Below, in pieces: positions 18,139 through 29,516 of a stretch of 41,620 nt of DNA. Position numbers and translations under genes: made by a program. Source of the DNA: an uncultured Planctomycetaceae bacterium (GTDB taxonomy: Bacteria > Planctomycetota > Planctomycetia > Pirellulales > UBA1268). The notes beneath the pieces were generated by a model. That model was given only the letters and a program-made list of their open reading frames with translations, was not told the origin of the DNA and searched no databases. The stretch's first letter is position 1, and the number at the start of each line of letters is the position of its first letter. The DNA is taken from assembly GCA_903831155.1 (NCBI GenBank), contig CAIKWU010000483.1:1-41620 (forward strand), read 5' to 3'.

Positions 18139-19251
18139 ATGAAGATTCGCTGCCCCAAGGAATCGCTGCTCGCAGCCCTGCAAAGCGCGTCGGCGGTGGT
18201 GCCCTCGAGGTCCCCAAAACCGGTTCTCACCAACGTCAAGATCGAGGCCACGAACGAGGGTGTCGTGCTCTCCGCGACCGACCTCGAGGTCGGGATCCGA
18301 GTCGAGGTCGACGGGGTCGAGGTGGCATCGCCGGGAGCGGTGCTCCTGCCGAGCGGGCGGCTGATGGCGATCGTTCGCGAAACGCCGGCCGGGACCACCT
18401 TCGAGATCGCCACCGACGGCACCGCCGCGATGGTGAAGGCACCCCGAAGCGAGTTCCGCCTGCCTGCCGAGGATGCGGTCGAGTTCCCGGCGATCCCGAC
18501 GTTTCCGGAAGGCGGGGTGTTCGAGGTTGCCACGCCGCTGATGAGGGAACTCGTCCGCCGAACCGTGTTTGCCACGGACAACGAGTCGAGTCGCTACGCG
18601 CTCGGCGGCGTGCTCCTGGAGTTCACGCCGAACAGCGTGATCGCCGTGGGGACCGACGGCCGCCGGCTGGCGAAGATGCAGGGGCCGGCCGAGTCCCGGT
18701 CCGGGGCGTCGGCCGATGTGCCCCCCATCGTGCCGTCTCGGGCCATGCAACTCATCGAGCGGTGTCTTGGGGGTGCCGACCAGCCGGTGCACGTCGCCGT
18801 CCGCGGCAGTGAGATCCTCGTCAGGACTGCCGGCACGACGATCTCCGCGCGGCTCGTCGATGGGCGGTTTCCCCGGTGGCGAGACGTGTTTCCGGAGCGT
18901 CCTGACGCGGTCCGCATTCAGAGCGTCGCCGGCCCGCTGCTGGCGGCCGTCCGTCAGGCGGCGATCGTCACCAGTGAGCAGTCGAAGGGGGTCGATTTCT
19001 CGTTCGAACCCGGGCAACTGGTGCTGGCCGGGAGGTCGGCGGAGAGCGGCGAGAGCCGGGTCGAACTCCCGATCGACCACTCGGGTGCCACGGTCCGCAT
19101 CAAACTCGATCCCCGGTTCATGTCCGACTTTCTCAGGGTGCTCGATCCGGCGGCCGCGGTGACCGTGGAGCTGACCGATGCCCAGAGCGCCTGCGTCTGC
19201 AGCACGGACGACGGCTACGGCTATGTCATCATGCCGCTGGCGGCCGATTAG
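18139..19251 (+). CDS. dnaN: DNA polymerase III subunit beta (sliding clamp)
   Basis: This is the ring-shaped processivity clamp that holds the replicative polymerase and repair factors on DNA. The protein is 370 aa, the family norm, with three clamp-fold domains at about 1-120, 125-245 and 250-370. Recognisable stretches are the start MKIRCPKESLLAALQSA, SRYALGGVLLEF, AVGTDGRRLA (typical of domain 2) and the C-terminal GYGYVIMPL, which matches the conserved end of bacterial clamps. The frame extends upstream of the chosen ATG, but AGGAA lies before 18139 and the protein length fits only this start. It is followed closely by dciA and gyrB in the usual replication cluster order, without recF. 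Confidence 0.96.
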   Translation: MKIRCPKESLLAALQSASAVVPSRSPKPVLTNVKIEATNEGVVLSATDLEVGIRVEVDGVEVASPGAVLLPSGRLMAIVRETPAGTTFEIATDGTAAMVKAPRSEFRLPAEDAVEFPAIPTFPEGGVFEVATPLMRELVRRTVFATDNESSRYALGGVLLEFTPNSVIAVGTDGRRLAKMQGPAESRSGASADVPPIVPSRAMQLIERCLGGADQPVHVAVRGSEILVRTAGTTISARLVDGRFPRWRDVFPERPDAVRIQSVAGPLLAAVRQAAIVTSEQSKGVDFSFEPGQLVLAGRSAESGESRVELPIDHSGATVRIKLDPRFMSDFLRVLDPAAAVTVELTDAQSACVCSTDDGYGYVIMPLAAD

Positions 19252-19270
19252 CGTGGGCGGCGGCGTTCTC

Positions 19271-22119
<2,849 letters not shown>

Positions 22120-22285
22120 GACGGGTTTTCCATGAGCCCCGAGCGGCTGGGTGTCCAAGCCCACCGCCGTGAGGCGTGGGGCGAATCACCACCAGGCGAT
22201 GTGTTGTGCGTGGCGCGCCCCCGGCCTCGCGGCCGGTCGGCTGGCATGTGCCCCGCACTCCAACGCGAGGATGCTGCGCGGGACT

Positions 22286-22329
22286 GCCGGAGCCCGTAGC
22301 GAGCGTCCGGCGCAGGGCTTTGGCAGCCC
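22286..22329 (+). terminator. Tandem weak hairpins after gyrB
   Basis: GCCGGA (22286-22291) pairs with TCCGGC (22306-22311), and GGGCT (22315-22319) pairs with AGCCC (22325-22329). A further CCGGCC-TCGC-GGCCGG hairpin lies at 22221-22236. No T-tract follows any of them. They lie in the 237-bp gap between convergent gyrB and the small hypothetical gene and may end or stabilise both transcripts. Confidence 0.3.
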
Positions 22330-22356
22330 CTCGTCACACGCAGGAGTCTGGAGAAC

Positions 22357-22605
22357 TCAGGCGCCCGGGCGGCGGAAGTGGCGGTAGGCCTGGAGCACGT
22401 CGTGGAGATCCGACGAGATCGTGATCTCGTCGTCGGCGAAGTCGGAGAGCCAGGTCCGGTTGCTGGCGACGGCGTCGGCCAGCAGCGGCAGGATCTCGCC
22501 GAGCGTCACCCGCACGCCCTCGTCGGCCCGCTCCTCGACCGCCGCGAACTCGCTGCGGACCTTGAGATCGGGCTCGGTGTAGACCCGCAACTGTCGCATC
22601 GCCAT
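22357..22605 (-). CDS. Small conserved-looking hypothetical protein
   Basis: This 82-aa protein starts at the ATG at 22603-22605, which has GGGAG 7 nt upstream. The protein is acidic and mainly helical, begins MAMRQLRVYTEPDLKV, and includes RVTLGEILPLLADAVASNRTWLSDFADDEITIS. There is no signal peptide, membrane segment or recognised domain. A strand-rich N-terminus followed by helices and the SD-supported start argue for a real gene. It is 205 bp downstream of floA in the same direction, but inverted repeats in that gap suggest separate transcription. Function unknown. Confidence 0.65.
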   Translation of the reverse strand: MAMRQLRVYTEPDLKVRSEFAAVEERADEGVRVTLGEILPLLADAVASNRTWLSDFADDEITISSDLHDVLQAYRHFRRPGA

Positions 22606-22667
22606 GGGCACTCTCCCTTGCCGTGGGCATCGCGAAGGCGGCGAACGGGCACGGGCCCGACCGTCAT

Positions 22668-22719
22668 CCTGACGGGCAACCGCTCTTCACCCCTTTCATC
22701 GGCAGGTGGGGCCGTCAGG
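22668..22719. repeat. Inverted repeat in the floA downstream gap
   Basis: CCTGACGG (22668-22675) and CCGTCAGG (22712-22719) are perfect 8-bp inverted repeats enclosing 36 nt. They lie between the floA stop and the start of the small hypothetical gene. The arrangement could be a long hairpin or an operator pair. Confidence 0.3.
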
Positions 22720-22810
22720 GTTTGGCCGATTTCCCTGCCTGCACGGAATGAGAGGCTCAAGGCCGGGGGGCGATGAGAAACTGGAGCGGCTGGGAAAAGA
22801 TGGCGGGGGT

Positions 22811-23776
22811 CTACGCCTTCGCTGCGGACTGGTGCCCTGCCACCCGGCCGGCCCGGAACGCCTCGCCAATGCTCTTGGGCACGAGGGCCTCGGCCTGGAG
22901 CAGCCGCGCCCGGTTCTCGGCCGTCGAGGCCTTCATCTCCTGCTCGCGGGCGATCGCCACGCTCCGCCGCTCCTCGGCTTTCGCCCGGGCCACGCGGGTG
23001 TCGGCCTCGGCCTGGTCGGCCTGGAGGCGGGCACCGATGTTCTCCCCCACCTCGATGTCGGCGATGTCGATCGACACGATCTGAAACGCCGTCTGGGCGT
23101 CGAGGCCGCGCTGCAGCACAGCCTTCGAGATCGTGTCGGGATGCTCCATCACCTCGAAGTGGCTCTCGGATGAGCCGATCGACGTGATGATGCCCTCGCC
23201 GACCCGCGCGATGATCGTCTCCTCGGTCGCGCCGCCAATGAGCTGCTGGAGATTCGTCCGCACCGTCACGCGGGCCTTGATCTTGAGCTCGACGCCGTTC
23301 TTGGCGACGGCCGAGAGGGTCGACTTTCCGCTGGCGCTGTCGGGGCAGTCGATCACCTTGGGGTTGACGCTCGTCTGCACCGCGTCGAGCACGTCGCGGC
23401 CGGCGATGTCGATCGCGCAGGCCCGGTCGAAGTCGAGGTCGAGATCGGCCCGCTGGGCCGCGATCAGCGCGCGGATCACGCGGGGCACGTCGCCGCCGGC
23501 GAGGTAGTGGGCTTCGAGCCGCCGGGCCGTGATGTCGGGCCCGAGGCCGGCCTGCGTCGCCATGATCCTGGCCTGCACGATCGTCCTCGCATTGACCTTG
23601 CGGAGGCTCATGCCGAGCAGCTCCATGAAGGTCACGCGGGCCTTCGACCAGTAGGCCTGGAACCAGAGTTGGCCGTAGTTGAAGACGAGCAGCAGCATCG
23701 TCAGCACGACGATGCCCAGGAGGATCGAGGCGCCCACGAGCAGTTCGGCGGGCGTGCCGGCGGGACGGGGGTTCAC
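22811..23776 (-). CDS. floA: Flotillin-like protein FloA
   Basis: FloA proteins form scaffolds in functional membrane microdomains. This one is 321 aa, close to the usual 330. A single N-terminal membrane anchor (about 12-33, [20 protein letters not shown]) is followed by the PHB/SPFH-like region with [35 protein letters not shown] broken here only by its own loops. An Ala/Glu-rich coiled coil follows (about 250-300, [18 protein letters not shown]). The GTG at 23774-23776 is chosen because AGGAG lies 9 nt upstream and the next in-frame starts lie outside the homologous part. It is 91 bp downstream of mnmA on the same strand. Confidence 0.93.
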   Translation of the reverse strand: MNPRPAGTPAELLVGASILLGIVVLTMLLLVFNYGQLWFQAYWSKARVTFMELLGMSLRKVNARTIVQARIMATQAGLGPDITARRLEAHYLAGGDVPRVIRALIAAQRADLDLDFDRACAIDIAGRDVLDAVQTSVNPKVIDCPDSASGKSTLSAVAKNGVELKIKARVTVRTNLQQLIGGATEETIIARVGEGIITSIGSSESHFEVMEHPDTISKAVLQRGLDAQTAFQIVSIDIADIEVGENIGARLQADQAEADTRVARAKAEERRSVAIAREQEMKASTAENRARLLQAEALVPKSIGEAFRAGRVAGHQSAAKA

Positions 23777-23867
23777 GGTCGGGCGCTCCTGGCGGTGAAG
23801 GTCTTCGGAAAGCCGCTCAAGCCTAGTTCGCCGTTTCGGCCCGGCAAAAACCCCCACGATTTGCCGC

Positions 23868-24977
23868 CTACGCGTCGATCCAGCCGCCCCCGAGGAGGCG
23901 GTCGCCGGCGTAGCAGACCGCCGGCTGGCCCGGGGAGATCGGCCTCGGGGAGCATTCCGGCCCGGCCGTGAATCGGGCTGTGAAGCGGTCGGGACCCAGC
24001 GGCGTGACCACCGCCGGGGCGGCGGCCCGCTGGGCGCGGCACTGCACGAGGCACTCGAAGGGCTCCGTCGGCAGCGGCACGAGCCACGTCGCCTGCCCGG
24101 CGACGAGGTGGGTCTGTGGCACCTCCGCTCGCGGCCCCACCACCACCCGGCAGGTGTCGGGCTCGATGCGGATCACGTACAGCGGCGTGCCGACGGCGAT
24201 GCCGAGGCCCTGCCGCTGGCCGACCGTGAAGTGCTCGATGCCGGGATGACGGCCGAGCACCCGCCCGGAGGAATCGACGATCTCGCCGGCGCGCGAGCCC
24301 CCGAGCAGGTGGGCGACGAGCCGGGCGTGCTCTCCGGGGGCGACGAAGCAGATCTCCTGGCTGTCGGGCTTGTCGGCCGTGACGAGGCCGAGCCCGCCCG
24401 CCCGCCTGCGGACGTCGGCCTTCTCGAGATCGCCGACCGGCAGCAGCATCCGCCGCAGCCGCTCCGGCCGCACGTCGAAGAGCACGTACGACTGGTCGCG
24501 GGCCGCGTCGCGGCCTCGGCGGAGCACGGGGCCGGCGGCCGACTGCCCGAGTCGGGCATAGTGGCCGGTGGCCACCCATTCCGCGCCGATCGCGTCGGCG
24601 TGCTCGAAGAGCCTCCCGAACTTGATCCAGGCGTTGCAGCGCACGCAGGGATTCGGAGTCCGGCCGCGGCCGTAGCCCGTTGCGAACTCCTCGATCACCC
24701 GCCCGAAGTCGGCCGTGAGATCGAGGGCGTAGAGCGGGATGCCGAGCCGATCGGCCACCCGGCGGGCGTCGAGGGCGTCGGTGGGGCTGCAGCAGCCCTG
24801 ATGGCCAGTCCGTGGCGCGACGATCGCCAGCGGATCATCCGTGGCTGCCGGCGGGAGCGCCGGGGCGGTGTGCCGCATGAACACGCCGACGCAATCGTAG
24901 CCGGCCTCGACGAGCAGCGCTGCGGCGACGCTCGAATCGACGCCCCCCGACATCGCCACGATGACGCGGCGGCCCAT
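23868..24977 (-). CDS. mnmA: tRNA-specific 2-thiouridylase MnmA
   Basis: This enzyme adds sulphur to the wobble uridine (s2U34) of tRNAs for Lys, Glu and Gln, using ATP and a relayed persulphide. The protein is 369 aa. The PP-loop ATP site is [11 protein letters not shown] (9-19). The two catalytic cysteines are Cys111 in NPCVRCN and Cys210 in [14 protein letters not shown] (138-143) and [12 protein letters not shown] are further signatures. An extra loop of about 20 residues (37-60) sits after the first strand. It begins 1 bp after the apt stop, so the two are translated from one message with the sigma factor gene upstream. The NifS-like protein could supply its sulphur, which is inference. 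Confidence 0.96.
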   Translation of the reverse strand: MGRRVIVAMSGGVDSSVAAALLVEAGYDCVGVFMRHTAPALPPAATDDPLAIVAPRTGHQGCCSPTDALDARRVADRLGIPLYALDLTADFGRVIEEFATGYGRGRTPNPCVRCNAWIKFGRLFEHADAIGAEWVATGHYARLGQSAAGPVLRRGRDAARDQSYVLFDVRPERLRRMLLPVGDLEKADVRRRAGGLGLVTADKPDSQEICFVAPGEHARLVAHLLGGSRAGEIVDSSGRVLGRHPGIEHFTVGQRQGLGIAVGTPLYVIRIEPDTCRVVVGPRAEVPQTHLVAGQATWLVPLPTEPFECLVQCRAQRAAAPAVVTPLGPDRFTARFTAGPECSPRPISPGQPAVCYAGDRLLGGGWIDA

Positions 24978-24978
24978 C

Positions 24979-25491
24979 TCAGTAGACGATCACGCTCTCG
25001 ACCCGGTGCGGCGCGAGTCGCTCGCGGCCCCCGAGCGGCGCGATCTCCACCAGGAACGACGCCCCCACCACGTGGCCTCCGCCCGCCTCGATGAGCTTCA
25101 TGCAGGCGGCGGCCGTGCCACCGGTCGCGAGCACGTCGTCCACCACCAGCACCCGCGATCCCTCGGCCAGCACCCCCTTGTGCATCTCCAGGCGGTCGCG
25201 GCCGTATTCGAGATCGTATTCGTGCGAGATCGTGTCGGCCGGAAGTTTGCCCGGCTTTCGCACCGGGATCACGCCCACGCCCAGTTCGAGGGCCAGGGGG
25301 CCGGCGAACAGGAAGCCGCGGGCCTCGACCGCCGCGATCGCCGTCACCCCGGCCGACCGCCATGGTTCGGCCAGCGCCAGGATCGACGCCGCCAACGCCG
25401 CCGCATCGGCGAGCAGGGGCGTGATGTCGCGGAACAGGATCCCGGGCTTCGGGAAGTCGGGAATCGGGCGGATGTGGCGGGCGAGGTCCAT
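24979..25491 (-). CDS. apt: Adenine phosphoribosyltransferase
   Basis: This enzyme salvages adenine by converting it with PRPP to AMP. The protein is 170 aa, the usual size. The PRPP loop is VLVVDDVLATGGTAAA (about 115-130). Typical family stretches include IPDFPKPGILFRDITPLL, AVEARGFLFAGPLA and RKPGKLPADTISHEYDLEYG. The ATG at 25489-25491 is chosen over a GTG two codons upstream because GGAG is then 9 nt away. It lies 17 bp after the sigma factor gene and 1 bp before mnmA, forming a tight three-gene unit. Confidence 0.96.
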   Translation of the reverse strand: MDLARHIRPIPDFPKPGILFRDITPLLADAAALAASILALAEPWRSAGVTAIAAVEARGFLFAGPLALELGVGVIPVRKPGKLPADTISHEYDLEYGRDRLEMHKGVLAEGSRVLVVDDVLATGGTAAACMKLIEAGGGHVVGASFLVEIAPLGGRERLAPHRVESVIVY

Positions 25492-25508
25492 GCGCACAGT
25501 CTCCGGCC

Positions 25509-26381
25509 TCAGGCACCGTGACGCAACTGGATCTTCGCCCGCGGGGCTCCGTCGATCTCCATCGCGAGGGAGGCGAGCGTCTCCGACTCGATCTGCCGGA
25601 CCCGCTCCCGGGTCAGCCCCAGCACGGCGCCGATCTCCTTGAGCGTCATCGGCTCGCCGCCGTTGAGGCCGAAGCGGAGCTTGATGATCGTGCCGGCACG
25701 CTGGTCCAGTTCGTCGATCCTGCGGAGGACGTGCCGGAGCGTGTCGTGGTCGAGCAGCACCTCGGCCGGACAGCGGGCGTTGTCGTCACGGACGAGCTCG
25801 CCGAGCGACCAGCCCCCTTCCGTCGGTTCGGTGTGGGCGGAGGACTGGTGGACGTGGATCGCCTTTTTGATGATCGGCAGCTTCTTGCGGGCGAGGCCGA
25901 GGCTCCTCGCCACCTCCTCGGGGGTCGGCACGCGGCCGAGGGTGTCGCTGAGCCGGGCCGTCGCCCGGCGCCACTTGGAGAGGATCTCGACCATGTACGC
26001 GGGGATGCGGATCGTCTTGCCGGAGTTGATCAGCGCCCGCTTGATCGACTGCTTGATCCAGTAGCTGGCGTAGGTGCTGAACCGGGTGCCGATCGTCGGG
26101 TCGAAGCCCTCCACGGCCCGCAGCAGGCCGAGGTTGCCCTCCTCGATGAGGTCGGGGAGCGGCAGGCCACGGTTGGCGTAGCCCCGGGCGATGTTGACCA
26201 CCAGCCGGAGATTGGCCCGCACCATGTGGTCACGGGCGAGTGCGTCGCCGTTGGCGATGGCCGTCGCGAGCCGCTTCTCGTCATCCGCCGTGAGGAGCGG
26301 CGTCTCGTTGATGTCGCGCAGGTACGTCTCCAGCGGGTTTTGGACGGCGGTGGAGGGCGACTTGCGGCGTGGGGACGGCAT
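25509..26381 (-). CDS. RNA polymerase sigma-70 family factor (RpoD/RpoS-like, lacking region 1.1)
   Basis: This 290-aa sigma factor starts directly at region 1.2 (NPLETYLRDINETPLL). It has a full region 2 (MVRANLRLVVNIARGYANRGLP, FSTYASYWIKQSIKRAL), region 3, and a region 4 helix-turn-helix (LKEIGAVLGLTRERVRQIE). The promoter-melting and -10 reading residues of region 2 are kept, so it should read standard-type promoters. The absence of region 1.1 and the short length fit a group 2 alternative factor or a small housekeeping sigma. The ATG at 26379-26381 is used although no strong ribosome site precedes it; the open frame continues upstream with non-homologous sequence. It leads an operon with apt and mnmA. 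Confidence 0.93.
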   Translation of the reverse strand: MPSPRRKSPSTAVQNPLETYLRDINETPLLTADDEKRLATAIANGDALARDHMVRANLRLVVNIARGYANRGLPLPDLIEEGNLGLLRAVEGFDPTIGTRFSTYASYWIKQSIKRALINSGKTIRIPAYMVEILSKWRRATARLSDTLGRVPTPEEVARSLGLARKKLPIIKKAIHVHQSSAHTEPTEGGWSLGELVRDDNARCPAEVLLDHDTLRHVLRRIDELDQRAGTIIKLRFGLNGGEPMTLKEIGAVLGLTRERVRQIESETLASLAMEIDGAPRAKIQLRHGA

Positions 26382-26586
26382 GGGCGGAGTGGGTTCGTTG
26401 AGTTGGCGGTGAAGACTGCGCCGCGGACGAGGCGGGACTCGTGCCCGCGACGGCGATGCCGGAGACGACCGGCACAGCGAAAGGTATCGGCGGCGGTCGG
26501 CGACAACTGCACAAGCCTGACGGTCCGGGCGCACCGTGCGGCTCGTGCCGATCTCGCCGGAGATGCCGTCGGCGACGCCTCGCGAA

Positions 26587-27723
26587 TCAATCCTCGTGTC
26601 GCCGCGTCACCGGGCCGAGCGTCCGGTCGAGGAACTCCACGAGTGCTCCGCCTGACGGCGTCCCCCGGGCCGGCGCGAGCCCGTCGGCCGTGGCGTCGAG
26701 CACGACGAACGCCGAGTCGACCCCGGCGACCTGGAGGGCCGCATCGAGACGCCTCCCCTGCTCCGCGGAGATGCCGTCGCCGCGGGAGCCATGCACGATC
26801 AGGGCGGGAGGGTCGTCGGGCGTCACGTGCACGAGCGGGCTCGCCTTCTGCGCAGCCTCGCGAAACTCGGGCAGCGGCCCGCCGACGAGACGGCTTGCGG
26901 CGGATCCTGCGCGGTCGTGCGAGCCGCCGAGCGAGGGCAGGTGCGTCGGGGCGTCGAACACCGCGACCGCCGCCACGTCATTGGCGTCGGTGTCCGCATC
27001 GTCGGTGCTCGCCTCGCGGATCGGACCGTGGTCCGATGGATCGAAGGCCACCAGCGCCGCGAGCTGGCCGCCGGCACCCAGGCCCGCCACGCAGACCCGT
27101 GACGGATCGATGCCCCAGGTGGCCGCGTCGGTGGCGATCGACACGATCGCCGCCCGGCAGTCGTCGAGCTGCGCCGGAAAGACGGCCGCGTCGCTCAGGC
27201 GGTAGTCGATGCTCGCGACGGCGAACCCCTGTTCGACCAGCCAGGTGATCGGACAGTCGGCCTTGCTGCCGGTCCGCCAGTCGGGTCCGTGAATCCAGAC
27301 GACCAGCGGAAGCCCGCCGCCGCTGCAGCCTTCGGGAAGGTAGAGGTCGAACCGCTGCCATGGCTGTGCACCGTAGGGCTGGTCGCGATGCGCAATCGCC
27401 CTGACCGCGGGGGCCGGCTCGCCGGCAACCGGCTCGGGCGCCGGCTCCACGATCGGCTCGGTGGTCGGCCCGGTGGTCGGCCCGGTGGGCCTGGGTGCCG
27501 TCGGCTCCATCTCGACGCGTCGCAGGCTCCGCCGGAGAGCTCTTCGGCTGGTGCGACGCGACGCGGACGGCTCGACCGGCAGCGGCTCATCGGCCGCCGG
27601 CCGGGGGTCGTTCCGCCAGGCGACTTCCACGCCGGACCAGTCGGCGGCATGGCCACCCGACTGGGGCAGGGCGAGCAGCACGAGCAAGGCGCCGGCGGCG
27701 AAGTCGACGAGACGGGGCTGCAT
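26587..27723 (-). CDS. Exported alpha/beta-hydrolase-like protein lacking the catalytic serine
   Basis: This 378-aa protein has a signal peptide (residues 1-27), a Pro/Thr/Glu-rich linker with PTGPTTGPTTEP (79-90), and an esterase/lipase domain from about 115. It follows the BD-FAE carboxylesterase pattern: strand VVWIHGPDW at the oxyanion loop, IDYRLSDAAVFPAQLDDCRAA, and the nucleophile elbow. That elbow reads GLGAG (214-218) where active enzymes have GHSAG, so the serine is a glycine (Gly216, codon GGT). The usual catalytic His region (GAGHG) is also not recognisable. It is therefore probably a binding or structural pseudo-enzyme. The ATG at 27721-27723 has GGAG 6 nt upstream. It lies 59 bp after the YidB-like gene. 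Confidence 0.85.
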   Translation of the reverse strand: MQPRLVDFAAGALLVLLALPQSGGHAADWSGVEVAWRNDPRPAADEPLPVEPSASRRTSRRALRRSLRRVEMEPTAPRPTGPTTGPTTEPIVEPAPEPVAGEPAPAVRAIAHRDQPYGAQPWQRFDLYLPEGCSGGGLPLVVWIHGPDWRTGSKADCPITWLVEQGFAVASIDYRLSDAAVFPAQLDDCRAAIVSIATDAATWGIDPSRVCVAGLGAGGQLAALVAFDPSDHGPIREASTDDADTDANDVAAVAVFDAPTHLPSLGGSHDRAGSAASRLVGGPLPEFREAAQKASPLVHVTPDDPPALIVHGSRGDGISAEQGRRLDAALQVAGVDSAFVVLDATADGLAPARGTPSGGALVEFLDRTLGPVTRRHED

Positions 27724-27782
27724 GGACGGCTCCGGAGGGACCGCCCAGTATACCTCCGCCCGGAGAGCCCCTCCGCCGCGGT

Positions 27783-28214
27783 TCAGCGGCGGACCGGCAT
27801 CTGCCCCTGAGGCGTCAGCTCGTCGATGATCCGCGGGATGTATTTGGCCAGCACTTCCGCGAGCTGATCGCGGTCGAGCCCCTTCGAGCGGGCGAGATGG
27901 TCGAGCTCCCGTTCGCCGAAGGCGTCCTCGATCTGCCGCCGATCGACCGGCTTGTTGGGTCCGGTGCGGACCCACGAGTCGACCTGGTCCCGCATCCCCT
28001 TCTCCTCGAACTGCTTGACCACGTCGGGGAGCTTCTGGGCGCCGCCGCCGCCAAAGATCTGAGAGAGGATGTCGGTGAGATCGTTGGAAGAGGGCATGCC
28101 CTGCGGCGGCTGCTGCGGACGAGGCTGCGGCTGGGGCTGCCGCTGCGGCTGCTGGGCCTGCTGCTGCGCCGCGCCCTCGAGGACCTGCTTCAGGATCTCG
28201 CCGAGAATGTCCAT
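27783..28214 (-). CDS. YidB/DUF937 family protein
   Basis: This 143-aa protein of unknown role belongs to the YidB (DUF937) family. The N-terminus MDILGEILKQVLEG is helical and is followed by a Gln/Pro-rich linker (about 17-40). The family core covers about 48-135, with LTDILSQIFGG, GMRDQVDSWVRTGPNKPV, FGERELDHLARSKGL and LAKYIPRIIDELTPQGQMP. There is no signal peptide, so it is cytoplasmic. The ATG at 28212-28214 has AAGGG 7 nt upstream. The preceding DUF1559 gene ends 97 bp away on the same strand. Confidence 0.9.
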   Translation of the reverse strand: MDILGEILKQVLEGAAQQQAQQPQRQPQPQPRPQQPPQGMPSSNDLTDILSQIFGGGGAQKLPDVVKQFEEKGMRDQVDSWVRTGPNKPVDRRQIEDAFGERELDHLARSKGLDRDQLAEVLAKYIPRIIDELTPQGQMPVRR

Positions 28215-28311
28215 GATGACCCTTTTATCGCTGGTGAATCGACCCATGCCGGCGTCGCCGACCCGGCACGGCAGTCTACGGCCGGCCGGGGTCCGGGAAA
28301 AGCAGCCGGTG

Positions 28312-29391
28312 TCAGTCGAGCGAAACCGGCTCGCCGCCCGCCCGGGTTGCGAGCTGGCCGAGGACCTGGACCGACGTGCCCTCACCCACGAACCGCACCG
28401 CGCCATCGGCGAAGGCGACACTCGCGCCGCCGGCGTGGCAGGCATAGACGAGCCAGCCCCACTCGTTGGATCCGTTCACCCGCATCAGCTCCGGCGGGAT
28501 CGCCCCCGCCGTCGGCCCCGAGGTGCACCAGCCGGTGGCTCGCTCGCCAAAGCCATACGGATTGTCGTTCGTCGCCCACGCTCCCCCTTGCGCCCTGGCG
28601 CAGCTGGCGCCGGCGGCATTGTCCGCGTTGGCCGTGGTCCGCGTGCCGGCCCGCCAGACGTCCTCGCGACCTGCGGATTCGGCGAGCAGAATCGTCTTCG
28701 AGAGCCCGTCGGTGATTTTTCCGAAGGTGCTCCTCGGGCGTTTGGCGGACGTTCCGCACCCGGACCACGTTTCCGTCGGCCCCGGCCCCGGGGTCACCGC
28801 ACCGGCAGGCACGCCGGCGACCGTGGTGAAGTTCGTCCCGGTCCCGGCCACGAGGAAGTAATCGGTGCATGCCCCGGTCTTGCGAGGGCTGTCGATCTTG
28901 TCCTGAATCCGATTCGAGATCGGGCTCGAGGGGCACTGCAGCATCGGTAGATGCGTCCGCACGATGGCACGGTTTCCGGAGGGGTTCTCGTCGAGGATTC
29001 CCGCCGTGCCGCCGTTGACCGCCGAGCCGTCCGCGTTCGCCCACCAGTCCTGGGACAGGTCATAGCCGGCCATCAGGTTTGCCTCTTCGAGGTAGGACAG
29101 CACGTCGCAGGCCCAGCCCCGCTGCGCCATCGTCGGCTCGTTGTTCGGAGGCGCCGTGCAGTTGCTGGTCCGCTTCAGGGGTGGCAGGAGGCTGCGGGCG
29201 TTTTCGTAGTTGTGGAAGGCGATGGGGAGCTGCCGCAGGTTGTTGCCGCACGACGTTCGCCGCGCCGATTCCCGGGCGGCCTGCACCGCGGGCAGCAGCA
29301 GCCCGATGAGGACCGCGATGATCGCGATCACGACGAGCAGCTCCACGAGCGTGAAGCCATGTGGCGGTCGTGCCGGGCTGGAGAGGCGCAT
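28312..29391 (-). CDS. DUF1559 pseudopilin-like protein
   Basis: This 359-aa protein belongs to the large planctomycete family with a type IV prepilin-like N-terminus. [14 protein letters not shown] (12-25) is the cleavage and methylation signal followed by the hydrophobic helix. [29 protein letters not shown] then leads into the DUF1559 (SBP_bac_10) domain. The C-terminus carries the family H...DG motif in [17 protein letters not shown]. Many copies usually occur per planctomycete genome, and their role is thought to be in a pseudopilus or surface structure. Several Cys pairs in the extracellular part suggest disulphides. Confidence 0.94.
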   Translation of the reverse strand: MRLSSPARPPHGFTLVELLVVIAIIAVLIGLLLPAVQAARESARRTSCGNNLRQLPIAFHNYENARSLLPPLKRTSNCTAPPNNEPTMAQRGWACDVLSYLEEANLMAGYDLSQDWWANADGSAVNGGTAGILDENPSGNRAIVRTHLPMLQCPSSPISNRIQDKIDSPRKTGACTDYFLVAGTGTNFTTVAGVPAGAVTPGPGPTETWSGCGTSAKRPRSTFGKITDGLSKTILLAESAGREDVWRAGTRTTANADNAAGASCARAQGGAWATNDNPYGFGERATGWCTSGPTAGAIPPELMRVNGSNEWGWLVYACHAGGASVAFADGAVRFVGEGTSVQVLGQLATRAGGEPVSLD

Positions 29392-29516
29392 GCATTCCTC
29401 GACGCCGGGCCGATCCTGCGCGGCCCTGTCGCGATGCTATCGGCGGCACGTGCGGTGCGGCACGGGGAATCGGTCGCCGGAGCCGGGGAACTTTTCACCG
29501 GTCACCGCCGCCGGCG

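Noticed and set aside
27460..27490. Tandem GGTCGGCCCGGTG repeats
   Set aside because: They encode the Pro-Thr linker of the esterase-like protein; a short coding repeat, not an independent element.
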